Shown: piece after piece, positions 1-6,932 of the stretch
Position numbering within the stretch: position 1 is the first letter of the stretch
Layout of the letters: each line of letters opens with the position of its first letter
Assembly: GCA_934590505.1 (NCBI GenBank)
Contig: CAKTPC010000021.1
Coordinates: 1-21,903 of the forward strand
Direction of reading: 5' to 3'
Origin: an uncultured Oscillospiraceae bacterium
GTDB lineage: Bacteria > Bacillota > Clostridia > Oscillospirales > Oscillospiraceae
Length of the DNA: 21,903 nt
Notes under the pieces: generated by a model
Database searches by the model: none
What the model was told of the DNA's origin: nothing
What the model saw: only the letters and a program-made list of their open reading frames with translations
Position numbers and translations under genes: made by a program

Positions 1-268
1 CCTTGCGGGAGCGCACGATACCGGCGGCAACGAGCTTGTCAAGCTGCTCCTGAACGAAGGCTTCGCTCTCCTTGCAGCGCTTTGCGACTTCGCCCACCGG
101 GCGGTCGGTCTCAAGGCGCAGGTGCATCATGACGCGGCACATGTCGTCCGTCACGATGGGGTCGAGGATCCTGTACTCGGGGTCGTTGTAGGTAATGCCG
201 GTGTAGGTCAGGGACTCAAGGCTGATCTTTGTAGCCAGCTTGAGAATGTTCGGTCTTTTTGCCATCAT
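1..268 (-). CDS. Partial CDS, N-terminal ~89 residues, winged-helix-like; possibly an Fe-S/flavin oxidoreductase
   Basis: The gene starts in the window and continues beyond base 1. The minus strand shows AAGAGGTG just upstream of tandem ATG codons at 268 and 265; the second has the better ribosome-binding spacing. The visible N terminus begins MMAKRPNILKLATKISLES, and its second half (about residues 40-89) resembles a small helical winged-helix domain of the type 'vary-by-helix, KLVAAGIVRSRK'. From memory this resembles the N-terminal extension of large 4Fe-4S/FAD-dependent oxidoreductases common in Oscillospiraceae, but no Fe-S or flavin motif falls inside the window, so the function is a guess. 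A promoter lies about 90 bases upstream. The coding call is good; the function is uncertain. Confidence 0.72.
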   Translation of the reverse strand, partial: MMAKRPNILKLATKISLESLTYTGITYNDPEYRILDPIVTDDMCRVMMHLRLETDRPVGEVAKRCKESEAFVQEQLDKLVAAGIVRSRK

Positions 269-297
269 TCCACCTCTTAAATTTTCTTATTTTTTAA

Positions 298-320
298 AGC
301 CGGCTCATCTCATACCGGCT
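298..320. repeat. Small inverted repeat in the leader of the minus-strand partial gene
   Basis: AGCCGG (298-303) and CCGGCT (315-320) form a perfect 6-bp stem around an 11-nt loop. It lies in the transcribed leader between the predicted minus-strand promoter and the start codon. No T-run follows, so this is not a terminator. It could be a small leader hairpin or chance. Confidence 0.3.
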
Positions 321-349
321 GAAATTACTTGCCATTCTCACTAATTATA

Positions 350-378
350 AATATACACTCTTGTCTGAAATTTGGCAA
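350..378 (-). promoter_or_regulatory. Sigma-A promoter for the minus-strand partial gene
   Basis: On the minus strand, TTGCCA (378-373) is followed after exactly 17 bases by TATATT (355-350), with TG directly before the -10. The predicted transcript starts near 343 and has a leader of about 75 nt before the ATG at 265/268. It is divergent from the promoter of the CYTH gene. Confidence 0.6.
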
Positions 379-449
379 TACGACATATTTACTTTCACTG
401 TACGAATTGTGGCTATACCGCAGGATGCGCGGCAGCAGACAGGCTGCGC

Positions 450-478
450 TTGATTTTTACAGCAATGTGTATTATAGT
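450..478 (+). promoter_or_regulatory. Sigma-A promoter for the CYTH gene
   Basis: TTGATT (450-455) and TATAGT (473-478) are separated by 17 bases. Transcription would begin near 485, giving a leader of about 22 nt that contains the GGGAGGA ribosome binding site at 493-499. Confidence 0.5.
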
Positions 479-506
479 AACTATACCTGTTCGGGAGGAT
501 ATTGCT

Positions 507-1004
507 ATGAATATTGACGGAATGGAAATAGAGCGCAAGTACCTTATTGCCATGCCCGATAATGCTGTGCTGCAAAGTGCCGACGCGTCGGAAATAGTGC
601 AGACCTATCTCGTGAACCCGGAGAAGGGCGTGACCGAGCGCGTCCGTGCGCGGACATCCGACGGCATGGCGGTCTATACGCATACCGTCAAGCGCAAGCT
701 AAGCGCGATGAGCCGCGAGGAGGAAGAGCATGAGATAAGTGCCGCCGAGTATGCGGAGCTTCTGAAGCACGCCGACACAGGGCGGAAGTCGGTTCACAAG
801 ATGCGGTACTGCCTTGACTATATGGGGCAGCTTTTCGAGATAGACGTTTATCCGTTCTGGACAGACCGTGCAATAATGGAGATAGAGCTCGACAGCGAGG
901 AGCGTGAGGTCATGCTCCCGCCGTCCATTGAAGTTATAAAAGAAGTGACGGGGGACGGCAGATACACCAATGCCGCCATCGCAAGGGAAGTGCCCGAGGA
1001 ATGA
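507..1004 (+). CDS. CYTH domain protein (class IV cyclase / thiamine-triphosphatase / triphosphate tunnel metalloenzyme family)
   Basis: A 165-residue soluble protein. The family signature EIERKYL lies at about residues 7-13. Later patterns also fit the CYTH tunnel fold, where alternating Glu, Lys and Arg side chains bind a triphosphate and divalent metal: R-V-R-A-R after the first strands, the acidic EEEEHEIS stretch, and a late E-I-E-L. Members cleave inorganic or organic triphosphates; the substrate cannot be told from sequence. The start at 507 is chosen because GGGAGGA sits 7 bases upstream and the signature then falls at the usual distance from the N terminus. The open frame extends 45 codons further upstream, but that part looks non-coding. 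A lipoprotein gene follows after 58 bases and may be cotranscribed. Confidence 0.88.
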   Translation: MNIDGMEIERKYLIAMPDNAVLQSADASEIVQTYLVNPEKGVTERVRARTSDGMAVYTHTVKRKLSAMSREEEEHEISAAEYAELLKHADTGRKSVHKMRYCLDYMGQLFEIDVYPFWTDRAIMEIELDSEEREVMLPPSIEVIKEVTGDGRYTNAAIAREVPEE

Positions 1005-1062
1005 ACTGGGAGGAACATTTTTCCCGTGGCCTCGTCATAACCGTAGAAAGGATGGTACGACC

Positions 1063-2334
1063 ATGAAAAAAACAGTTTCGATAATACTTGCGCTCGCGTT
1101 GGCCTTCGGCCTGTGCGCCTGCGGCAATTTAAGCAATATTGATCTGCCGCCGCTGCCGACCGTGACGCCGGAGCCGACGCCGACTCCGGAGCCCACGCCG
1201 GAGCCGACGCCCAACGTGCAGGACGGGCAGATAATCATTGCCGTTGAGAACACGCTCCAGCAGGCCTATGACCCGCAGGACGGCACACAGCTTATCCTGA
1301 CCTTCTCTTATGAGACGCCGAAGATAGAAATACTCGGCAGGGCCGATGCGGAGAAAGCCATCAACGAGTATGTCGCCATGCTTGACGAGACCTATGTCAC
1401 CGGCGAGGATTACGGCGGCGGCCAGGGCACGGGCTATAACAACATGCTCACCATGGCTGAGGATAATTATAATTATTGGACGAGCACCGGCGGCAGTGAG
1501 GTCTACACGCTTGAGCTTACTTCCGACCGCAGCGTGAGCATCCCGCGCGGAGACACTCAGGTGCTGACGCTCCTCTATAACGATTACAGTGACCTCGGCG
1601 GCGCGCACGGCAGCTACAGCTATACCGGCTACTGCTTCGACACGCAGACGGGTGAACTCCTCACGCTCGATAAGCTTAGCTCTGACATAGATGGGCTGCG
1701 CAGCTTTTTGACCGACTATATGGTAACAGCTGTTGAGAACGACACTTCGCTTCAGGAGAGAACGGCTGGCTTTATACCCGATGACGATTACAACGCGGCG
1801 CTCTCTGCTCTGCTGCGTGAAGGCTCATGGTACTTCAGCGGCAGCGGAATGGTGATCTTCTCCAGCCTATATGAGATCAGCAGCTATGCCGCCGGTATTA
1901 TCCAGTTTGAGATACCCTATTCCGAGCTTGCAGGCCACATCGATGAGAAGTGGATCCCGGCAGAGATCACGGGCGAGGGCGGATTTGAAATCGTAAGCGC
2001 CGCCGACATGAAGGACGGCAGCACAGAAATTCTTGATAAGCTCACCGTAAGCAAGGACGGCGAAGAGCTGTACCTCGTCTCAAACGGGCTGGTCAGGAAC
2101 GTCAGCATATGCTCTGTTGACTACAGCGACACTTTCTATGAGACGGGTGAGCTGTGGTACTGCAGCGTAATGAACGGCAGTGCCGTCCAGCTCCAGACAC
2201 TCATACCTGAGGGGATGCCGGACCTCAGGCTCAGTTACACCGACGGCAGCGGCGAGCACCGCTTCTATATCAGCGAGAGCGGCGAGAACGGAAAGCCCAT
2301 CCTTGCTGACGAGACCATAGAGGCAGTCGGCTGA
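1063..2334 (+). CDS. Lipoprotein with Pro-Thr-Glu linker and DUF3298 (RsiV-like) domain
   Basis: A 423-residue predicted lipoprotein. The N terminus is a lipoprotein signal: MKK, a hydrophobic run, then a lipobox-like LCAC with Cys20 as the likely lipidated residue. It is followed by a Pro/Thr/Glu-rich spacer at about residues 27-49 built from PTPEP-type repeats, which would hold the domain away from the membrane. The central part, roughly residues 65-300, resembles the DUF4163/DUF3298 arrangement found in RsiV and PdaC-type proteins. Recognisable pieces are GAHGSYSYTGYCFD, TGELLTLDKL, and W-Y-F-S-G-S-G followed by YEISSYAAG and IPYSEL. The C-terminal 100 residues are not recognised. The family has roles in lysozyme sensing or cell-wall binding, but none can be assigned here. 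No sigma factor gene is adjacent. Confidence 0.82.
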   Translation: MKKTVSIILALALAFGLCACGNLSNIDLPPLPTVTPEPTPTPEPTPEPTPNVQDGQIIIAVENTLQQAYDPQDGTQLILTFSYETPKIEILGRADAEKAINEYVAMLDETYVTGEDYGGGQGTGYNNMLTMAEDNYNYWTSTGGSEVYTLELTSDRSVSIPRGDTQVLTLLYNDYSDLGGAHGSYSYTGYCFDTQTGELLTLDKLSSDIDGLRSFLTDYMVTAVENDTSLQERTAGFIPDDDYNAALSALLREGSWYFSGSGMVIFSSLYEISSYAAGIIQFEIPYSELAGHIDEKWIPAEITGEGGFEIVSAADMKDGSTEILDKLTVSKDGEELYLVSNGLVRNVSICSVDYSDTFYETGELWYCSVMNGSAVQLQTLIPEGMPDLRLSYTDGSGEHRFYISESGENGKPILADETIEAVG

Positions 2335-2370
2335 AAAGCCATAAAATCCGCGCAAAACAGCAGAAAATTG

Positions 2371-2399
2371 TTGACAACGCGGCGCGGACATGCTATTCT
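2371..2399 (+). promoter_or_regulatory. Strong sigma-A promoter with extended -10 for rplU-rpmA
   Basis: A consensus -35, TTGACA at 2371-2376, a 17-base spacer, and TATTCT at 2394-2399 preceded by TGC (extended -10). Transcription should start near 2406. This is among the best promoters in the window, as expected for ribosomal protein genes. Confidence 0.8.
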
Positions 2400-2405
2400 A
2401 TTTAA

Positions 2406-2483
2406 GCCGCATTGAAGGGGTAATAAAGAAGAGGTATGCCCTCCACCCCAAGAGCGAGTCCTGAAGAGAGGGAGGAAATGTTC
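2406..2483 (+). promoter_or_regulatory. L21-type mRNA leader, possible autoregulatory structure
   Basis: The 78-nt leader between the predicted transcription start and the rplU start can fold locally: GGGGT (2417-2421) with ACCCC (2445-2449), and GAGG (2431-2434) with CCTC (2440-2443). CCCTCC at 2439-2444 is also perfectly complementary to GGGAGG at 2470-2475, which is the rplU ribosome binding site. Two mutually exclusive folds are therefore possible, one hiding the ribosome binding site. L21 leaders are known in Firmicutes (Rfam L21_leader). Whether this one matches that covariance model was not tested. Confidence 0.5.
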
Positions 2484-2798
2484 ATGAAGCATGCTATAAT
2501 CGTGACCGGCGGCAAGCAGTATCGCGTAGCCGAGGGCGACGTTATCTTCGTTGAGAAGCTCGATGCCGCAGCAGGCGAGTCCGTCAAGTTCGATCAGGTT
2601 CTGGCCGTTATCGACGGTGAGAATGCTACTTTCGGCGCACCCGTCGTTGAAGGCGCTTCCGTTACCGCAAATGTCGTCAAGAGCGGCAAGGGCGCAAAGG
2701 TCCGCGTCTACAAGATGAAGCCGAAAAAGGGCTATCGCAGAACGCAGGGCCACAGACAGCCCTACACCAAGCTCCAGATCGAAGCTATCAACGCCTGA
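2484..2798 (+). CDS. rplU: 50S ribosomal protein L21 (bL21)
   Basis: A 104-residue protein, normal for L21 (about 102-105). It starts MKHAIIVTGGKQYRV and carries the typical C-terminal K-P-K-K-G-Y-R-R-T-Q-G-H-R-Q-P-Y-T segment that contacts 23S rRNA. The ATG at 2484 is preferred over the in-frame ATG at 2478 because GGGAGG at 2470-2475 is 8 bases from the former and only 2 from the latter. It lies 41 bases before rpmA in one transcript. In most Firmicutes a gene for the cysteine protease Prp sits between rplU and rpmA; here there is no room for it. Confidence 0.97.
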   Translation: MKHAIIVTGGKQYRVAEGDVIFVEKLDAAAGESVKFDQVLAVIDGENATFGAPVVEGASVTANVVKSGKGAKVRVYKMKPKKGYRRTQGHRQPYTKLQIEAINA

Positions 2799-2839
2799 TT
2801 TTTTCCGCAACTGATTTTGACTTATGGAGGTGTAACCTA

Positions 2840-3103
2840 ATGGCACATAAAAAAGGTATGGGTTCTACCAAGAACGGCCGCGACAGTGAGTCGAAGCGTC
2901 TTGGCGCCAAGAGAGCCGACGGTCAGTTCGTTCTGGCCGGCAACATCCTTGTCAGACAGCGCGGAACCAAGATCCATCCCGGTACCAATGTCGGTAAGGG
3001 TAAGGACGACACTCTGTTCGCCCTCGTGGACGGCACCGTGAAGTTCGAGCGCATGGGCAAGGACCGTAAAAAGGTCTCTGTTTACGAAGAAATCGCTCAG
3101 TAA
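2840..3103 (+). CDS. rpmA: 50S ribosomal protein L27 (bL27), lacking the N-terminal Prp-cleaved extension
   Basis: An 87-residue protein starting MAHKKGMGSTKNGRDS, typical of bL27, whose flexible N terminus reaches the peptidyl-transferase centre. GGAGGTG (2826-2832) sits 7 bases upstream of the ATG. Many Firmicutes L27 proteins begin with an extra segment ending in FFA that is removed by the protease Prp. Here translation starts directly at the mature-type N terminus, as in Proteobacteria, matching the absence of a prp gene between rplU and rpmA. A strong terminator follows. Confidence 0.97.
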   Translation: MAHKKGMGSTKNGRDSESKRLGAKRADGQFVLAGNILVRQRGTKIHPGTNVGKGKDDTLFALVDGTVKFERMGKDRKKVSVYEEIAQ

Positions 3104-3114
3104 GTGATTTTATC

Positions 3115-3142
3115 AAGGCCGGACGTTTGTCCGGCCTTTTCT
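3115..3142 (+). terminator. Rho-independent terminator after rpmA
   Basis: A perfect 10-bp stem, AAGGCCGGAC (3115-3124) with GTCCGGCCTT (3129-3138), with a GTTT loop and a T-rich tail TTTTCT. It separates rpmA from obgE. No clear promoter was seen between it and obgE, so obgE probably depends on read-through or on a weak promoter. Confidence 0.85.
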
Positions 3143-3167
3143 ATAACCATGATGAAGGAGGCAGTTT

Positions 3168-4451
3168 ATGGCTTCATCTTTTGTTGATAAGGCGCGCATC
3201 AGCGTCCACGCCGGTAAGGGCGGGGACGGCGCGGTCGCGTTCCACCGCGAGAAGTATGTTGCGGCCGGCGGTCCCGACGGAGGCGACGGCGGGCGCGGCG
3301 GCAACGTTGTTTTTGTTGTTGACGATAATATGTCCACGCTGATGGACTTCAGATATAAGCGCAAGTACACTGCCGGCAACGGTATGAACGGTCAAGGCAA
3401 GCGCTGCTACGGCAAGGACGGAGAGACGCTGTATATCAAGGTCCCCCGCGGCACGATAGTGCGCGATGCAGAGACCGGTGCGATCATGCACGATATGTCC
3501 ACCGGCGAAAACTGGGTCGCCGCCAAGGGCGGGCGCGGCGGTTGGGGCAATATGCACTTTGCCACGCCGACGCGTCAGGTGCCGCGTTTTGCAAAGCCTG
3601 GGCTGCCCGGCGAGAGCCACGATATCACGCTTGAGCTCAAGCTGCTGGCGGATGTCGGACTTGTCGGTTTCCCGAACGTCGGCAAATCCACGCTCCTGTC
3701 CGTCGTCAGCAAGGCACATCCCAAAATCGCAAACTACCATTTCACTACGCTGTTTCCCAATCTCGGGGTCGTGTATGTGGATGAGGGCGTATCCTTTGTC
3801 ATGGCGGATATCCCCGGCATCATTGAGGGCGCGTCCGAGGGCGCGGGGCTTGGCCATGATTTCCTGCGGCATATCGACCGCTGCCGCCTGCTTGTGCATC
3901 TGGTCGATGTCTCAGGCAGTGAGGGGCGCGACCCGGTGGAGGATTTTGACGCGATAAACGCTGAGCTGCGCGAGTATAGCCCCGAGCTTGCCGAGCGCCC
4001 GCAGATCGTTGTCGGCAACAAGTGCGACCTGCTCGGCGATGAACGCGAGAACATCGACCGGCTCAAGGCACACGTCGAGGAACTTGGCTACCAGTTTTTT
4101 GAGATGAGCGCCGTGTCCCATCAGGGGACGCGCGAACTCGTCAAGGAGTGTGCGCACAGGCTCTCCGAGCTTCCGCCGATATCGAGCTATGAGGCTGACT
4201 ATGTGAAACCTGAGCCTAAGGTCGATACCTCCGGAGAGCTTACTATAGAGAAGTTTGACGACATGTGGCTTGTCGAGGGCCCGTGGCTCCAGCGCCTTGT
4301 GGCAACGGTCAACTTCGGCGACTATGAGAGCCGCATGTATTTTGACCGCGTCCTGCGCGAGGCCGGAGTGTTCAAGCGTATGGAGGAAATGGGCGTCAGG
4401 GACGGGGACACCGTCAGCATGTACGACCTGATGTTCGAGTATCAGGACTGA
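3168..4451 (+). CDS. obgE: Obg family GTPase (ObgE/CgtA)
   Basis: A 427-residue protein of standard length for the Firmicutes form. The N-terminal glycine-rich Obg fold spans about residues 1-160 (GKGGDGAVAFHREKY, GGPDGGDGGRGG). The G domain follows with P-loop GFPNVGKST at 168-176, switch DIPG at 214-217, NKCD at 284-287 and SA at 314-315. A C-terminal OCT domain occupies roughly 345-427. Obg proteins act in late 50S ribosome assembly and stress control, in line with its place after the L21/L27 genes. AAGGAGG at 3155-3161 precedes the ATG. Its TGA shares one base with the ATG of the VanZ-like gene, indicating translational coupling. Confidence 0.97.
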   Translation: MASSFVDKARISVHAGKGGDGAVAFHREKYVAAGGPDGGDGGRGGNVVFVVDDNMSTLMDFRYKRKYTAGNGMNGQGKRCYGKDGETLYIKVPRGTIVRDAETGAIMHDMSTGENWVAAKGGRGGWGNMHFATPTRQVPRFAKPGLPGESHDITLELKLLADVGLVGFPNVGKSTLLSVVSKAHPKIANYHFTTLFPNLGVVYVDEGVSFVMADIPGIIEGASEGAGLGHDFLRHIDRCRLLVHLVDVSGSEGRDPVEDFDAINAELREYSPELAERPQIVVGNKCDLLGDERENIDRLKAHVEELGYQFFEMSAVSHQGTRELVKECAHRLSELPPISSYEADYVKPEPKVDTSGELTIEKFDDMWLVEGPWLQRLVATVNFGDYESRMYFDRVLREAGVFKRMEEMGVRDGDTVSMYDLMFEYQD

Positions 4452-4918
4452 TGAGCGAGAAAAAGCGCAGGGCTTTAAGCACGTTACTCATCTGCCTGTG
4501 CCTCGCCACAGTAGCGTTCATCTGGGGAAACTCGATGCTCGGCAGCAAGGCGTCAAGCAATGTGAGCAATTCCGTGCTTGGGGCGCTCGACCCGATAATC
4601 AGGCGCTTCGGTATAGTGAGCAAGAACGACCTGTGGCTCAGAAAGCTTGCGCACTTCACGGAGTTCGGAGCCCTGGGCGCGGAGCTGCTGTTTCTTGCCG
4701 CGGTGAAAGGCAGACTCAGCTTTCAGGCGGCGTCAAACTGCGCCTTTATGGCGCTGCTCGCTGCGCTTGTGGATGAGACGATACAGCTTGTAAGCGGACG
4801 GAACTCGCAGGTTCTTGATGTGCTGCTCGATTTCTCCGGGGCATTGACGGGTATTCTCATTGCGTGGCTCATATGCCGGCTTATAAAAAAATATCGCGAA
4901 AAAAGAAAAAGGCTCTAA
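4451..4918 (+). CDS. VanZ family membrane protein
   Basis: A 155-residue protein with about four hydrophobic segments. It shows VanZ-family features in the usual order: W-G-N-S near residue 25, RKLAHFTEFGALG at 64-76, DETIQ at 108-112, GR at 116-117, and D123/D127 before a Gly-rich last transmembrane segment. VanZ gives low-level teicoplanin resistance in the vanA cluster, but chromosomal relatives are of unknown function, and nothing here points to glycopeptide resistance. It overlaps obgE by one base and is followed at once by a large hairpin. Confidence 0.88.
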   Translation: MSEKKRRALSTLLICLCLATVAFIWGNSMLGSKASSNVSNSVLGALDPIIRRFGIVSKNDLWLRKLAHFTEFGALGAELLFLAAVKGRLSFQAASNCAFMALLAALVDETIQLVSGRNSQVLDVLLDFSGALTGILIAWLICRLIKKYREKRKRL

Positions 4919-4963
4919 ACTAAAGGTTGGGGGAACCGCGAGACGGTTACCCCAACCTTTAGT
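4919..4963. terminator. Bidirectional terminator-like hairpin between vanZ-like gene and histidine kinase gene
   Basis: A perfect 14-bp stem, 4919-4932 with 4950-4963 (inner edge GGTTGGGG / CCCCAACC), is extended by five more pairs (AACCG 4934-4938 with CGGTT 4944-4948) after one mismatch. The loop is CGAGA. The outer sequence is A-rich on one side and T-rich on the other. It lies between convergent genes ending at 4918 (+) and 4988 (-), so termination both ways is likely, although no long T-run follows. Confidence 0.75.
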
Positions 4964-4987
4964 ATGGAATCTGAGATATTCTTTTGC

Positions 4988-6037
4988 TTACGCCACCGGG
5001 AGCACAACTATAAATTCCGTCCCTGCGTCCTCGCTGCTCGATACACTTATCGTGCCATGCTCGGCACTGACTATCTTCCTGACAAGCGCAAGCCCGAGCC
5101 CGTTGCCTTCAGAGGCATGGGAGTTGTCGCCCTGATAGAACTTGTTGAATATTCTGTTGATATCTGCCTCGGGAATGGGAAGCCCGTTATCCCAAATCGA
5201 GAAAGTCACGCATCCGTCAAGCTGCTTTAATCGTATCCGTATCTGCCCGTTCTGAGGTGAGAACTTCACAGCGTTGTCGATAAGATTCAGCCATACATGG
5301 CTCAGGAGATTTTCAAAGCCCGTGTATTCTATCTCATCGAGGTCGATGTCGAACTCGATCTCTTTCTTTTCCCACTTGCTCTCGAGTGCGAGTATGGACT
5401 GACGCACCTGCTCGTCAAGCCGGAAGGTTGATGTCTTGGGACTGATCGTTTGGTTGTTGACCTTGGAGAGCAGCAGAATGTTTCCGACAAGGTCGGACAA
5501 ACGGCGTGTGTTGAAAATTATCTTATCGATGTATGCGTTCTTCTGCTCGTCGCTAAGCTGATTATCCTGAAGCAGAGAAGCATAGCCCTCAATCGCGTTT
5601 ATCGGAGTCTTGAACTCATGGGACACGTTGCTTACAAAATCGGTCTGGAGCGTTTCGGTGTTGCCGAGCTCCTTGACCATGGTGTTGAAGCTGCCGTAGA
5701 CCTCGCGCACATCGCGCATCCTGCCGCTGTAGTCAAGACGCACGGAGAAATCTCCGCCCGCGACTTTGCGCATCGCGTCGCCGAGCTTCATCATCGGGCT
5801 TACGAATATTTTGCTCAAGCCCACGGCGATAACTGCACCGGACAGAATACTGATCAGCAGGACACGTATCGTATACGGCATGCCGAGCCATACGCCGAGC
5901 TTGCGATTGAGCAGCCATACAATGGCCAGCGCGAGAGCCGTTGACAGAAGCGAGCCGATGAACGCGGCTGAAGAGAATATAAAACCGTAGTTGATTTTTG
6001 AACGTTTTACCGGGGCGGACTTTTGCGGTTTAGTCAT
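4988..6037 (-). CDS. Sensor histidine kinase with HAMP domain
   Basis: A 349-residue membrane kinase. Two transmembrane segments lie at about residues 18-43 and 56-78, joined by only about a dozen extracellular residues. A HAMP linker (about 76-128) follows, then HisKA with the H box VSHEFKTPINA (phospho-acceptor His140), and an ATPase domain with N box NLIDNAVKF (251-259), G1 IWDNGLPIP (281-289) and G2 GNGLGLALV (311-319). The G1 box reads DNGLPIP rather than the common DxGxGIP. Its ATG overlaps the TGA of the response-regulator gene by four bases (ATGA), so the two are translationally coupled. The very short external loop suggests sensing within or at the membrane. The target pathway is not evident from the neighbours. 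Confidence 0.95.
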   Translation of the reverse strand: MTKPQKSAPVKRSKINYGFIFSSAAFIGSLLSTALALAIVWLLNRKLGVWLGMPYTIRVLLISILSGAVIAVGLSKIFVSPMMKLGDAMRKVAGGDFSVRLDYSGRMRDVREVYGSFNTMVKELGNTETLQTDFVSNVSHEFKTPINAIEGYASLLQDNQLSDEQKNAYIDKIIFNTRRLSDLVGNILLLSKVNNQTISPKTSTFRLDEQVRQSILALESKWEKKEIEFDIDLDEIEYTGFENLLSHVWLNLIDNAVKFSPQNGQIRIRLKQLDGCVTFSIWDNGLPIPEADINRIFNKFYQGDNSHASEGNGLGLALVRKIVSAEHGTISVSSSEDAGTEFIVVLPVA

Positions 6038-6705
6038 GCCTTTACCACCTTGTACCCGACGCCGCGCATGGTGACTATCTTGAAATCCTTGCTGTCGCGG
6101 AAGCGGTCGCGCAGCCTGCCGATGTGAACATCGACGGTGTGCGTGTCGGTGTCCGAATCATAGCCCCATATATCGTCCATGAGCTGCTGGCGCGTAAAGA
6201 TGCGGCCGGGGAAAGAGGCCATTTTATACAGCAGCATGAACTCCTTCTGCGGCAGAACGGCGCTCTGCCCGTCCCACGTGACGGTGAGCGAGTCGCACTC
6301 CATCACCGTGCCGCCTATCACGAGCCTCCGGTCGTTTATCATCTGCGCCCGGCGCAGCAGCGCGCCGACGCGCAGTACCATCTCATTCACATTGACGGGC
6401 TTTACCATATAGTCGTCGGTGCCGGAAACAAACCCCATGCGCATGTCGTCAAAGGCATCCTTGGCGGTTATCATCATCACCGGGATACTGTACCCCGCGG
6501 CACGCAGGGAGCTTACAAGCTCGTACCCGTCCATCTCCGGCATCATGATATCGGAGATTATTATATCGTAATATCCCTTATCCAAGGCGTCCAGCGCTTC
6601 CTTGCCGTTGCAGACGCCGGTGACGCTGTAGCCGTTTTTTATGAGCACGTGAGAAAACAGCTGCCGAAGCTCGCTGTCATCCTCGGCAATAAGAATCTTG
6701 AACAT
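6034..6705 (-). CDS. OmpR/PhoB-family response regulator
   Basis: A 223-residue regulator. The receiver domain (about 1-115) has the acidic pair E8-D9-D10, phospho-acceptor Asp52 in ISDIMMPEMDG, Thr80 and Lys102 in VKP. The C-terminal winged-helix domain (about 125-223) has the expected YKMASFPGRIFTRQQL and the DTHTVDVHIGRLRDRF recognition region, ending GVGYKV. GGGGAG lies upstream of the ATG. It is the first gene of a two-gene operon with the kinase and has its own promoter upstream. Confidence 0.96.
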   Translation of the reverse strand: MFKILIAEDDSELRQLFSHVLIKNGYSVTGVCNGKEALDALDKGYYDIIISDIMMPEMDGYELVSSLRAAGYSIPVMMITAKDAFDDMRMGFVSGTDDYMVKPVNVNEMVLRVGALLRRAQMINDRRLVIGGTVMECDSLTVTWDGQSAVLPQKEFMLLYKMASFPGRIFTRQQLMDDIWGYDSDTDTHTVDVHIGRLRDRFRDSKDFKIVTMRGVGYKVVKA

Positions 6706-6740
6706 TGCAGATCATCTCCCCGAAAGCAGAGTATACCTAA

Positions 6741-6769
6741 ATACTAATTCATCACAGTCAGATTATCAA
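6741..6769 (-). promoter_or_regulatory. Sigma-A promoter for the two-component operon
   Basis: On the minus strand, TTGATA (6769-6764), a 17-base spacer and TAGTAT (6746-6741). The predicted start is near 6734, giving a leader of about 30 nt that contains the GGGGAG ribosome binding site. Confidence 0.5.
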
Positions 6770-6860
6770 GAAAATTATTAAACTAATGCTCAAATAAATA
6801 TCAACAATTATTGAGACAAAGCAGGTGATATGCCCAAACCCGACCAACGTCAAGCTTTGA

Positions 6861-6897
6861 TTGACAGGATAGCACGGTAGGTGGTAAAATTACCGTG
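6861..6897 (+). promoter_or_regulatory. Strong promoter for rfbA-rfbB with an inverted repeat around the -10
   Basis: TTGACA (6861-6866), an 18-base spacer and TAAAAT (6885-6890) preceded by TGG (extended -10). A perfect 7-bp inverted repeat, CACGGTA (6873-6879) and TACCGTG (6891-6897), brackets the -10 box; its right arm runs into the predicted transcription start. The placement fits a repressor operator. No candidate regulator binding it can be named from the window. Confidence 0.65.
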
Positions 6898-6932
6898 TAA
6901 AGTTTCAAAAAATACCGAAAGGAAACTATGAC

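Noticed and set aside
372..506. A 45-codon upstream extension of the CYTH reading frame
   Set aside because: It lies across the predicted promoter and start site, has a cysteine-rich unlikely sequence, and the ATG at 507 has a good ribosome binding site.
1141..1212. Tandem DNA repeat or CRISPR-like repeat
   Set aside because: It is the low-complexity coding sequence of a Pro-Thr-Glu linker in the lipoprotein.
2799..2839. A hidden prp gene between rplU and rpmA
   Set aside because: Only 41 bases are available, filled by the rpmA ribosome binding site.
3174..3899. A 241-codon minus-strand open frame opposite obgE
   Set aside because: It is a shadow of the glycine-rich obgE coding sequence.
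4451..4918. Glycopeptide resistance determinant
   Set aside because: Only a VanZ-family protein is present; there is no vanHAX or adjacent vanRS-type context, and chromosomal VanZ relatives are common.
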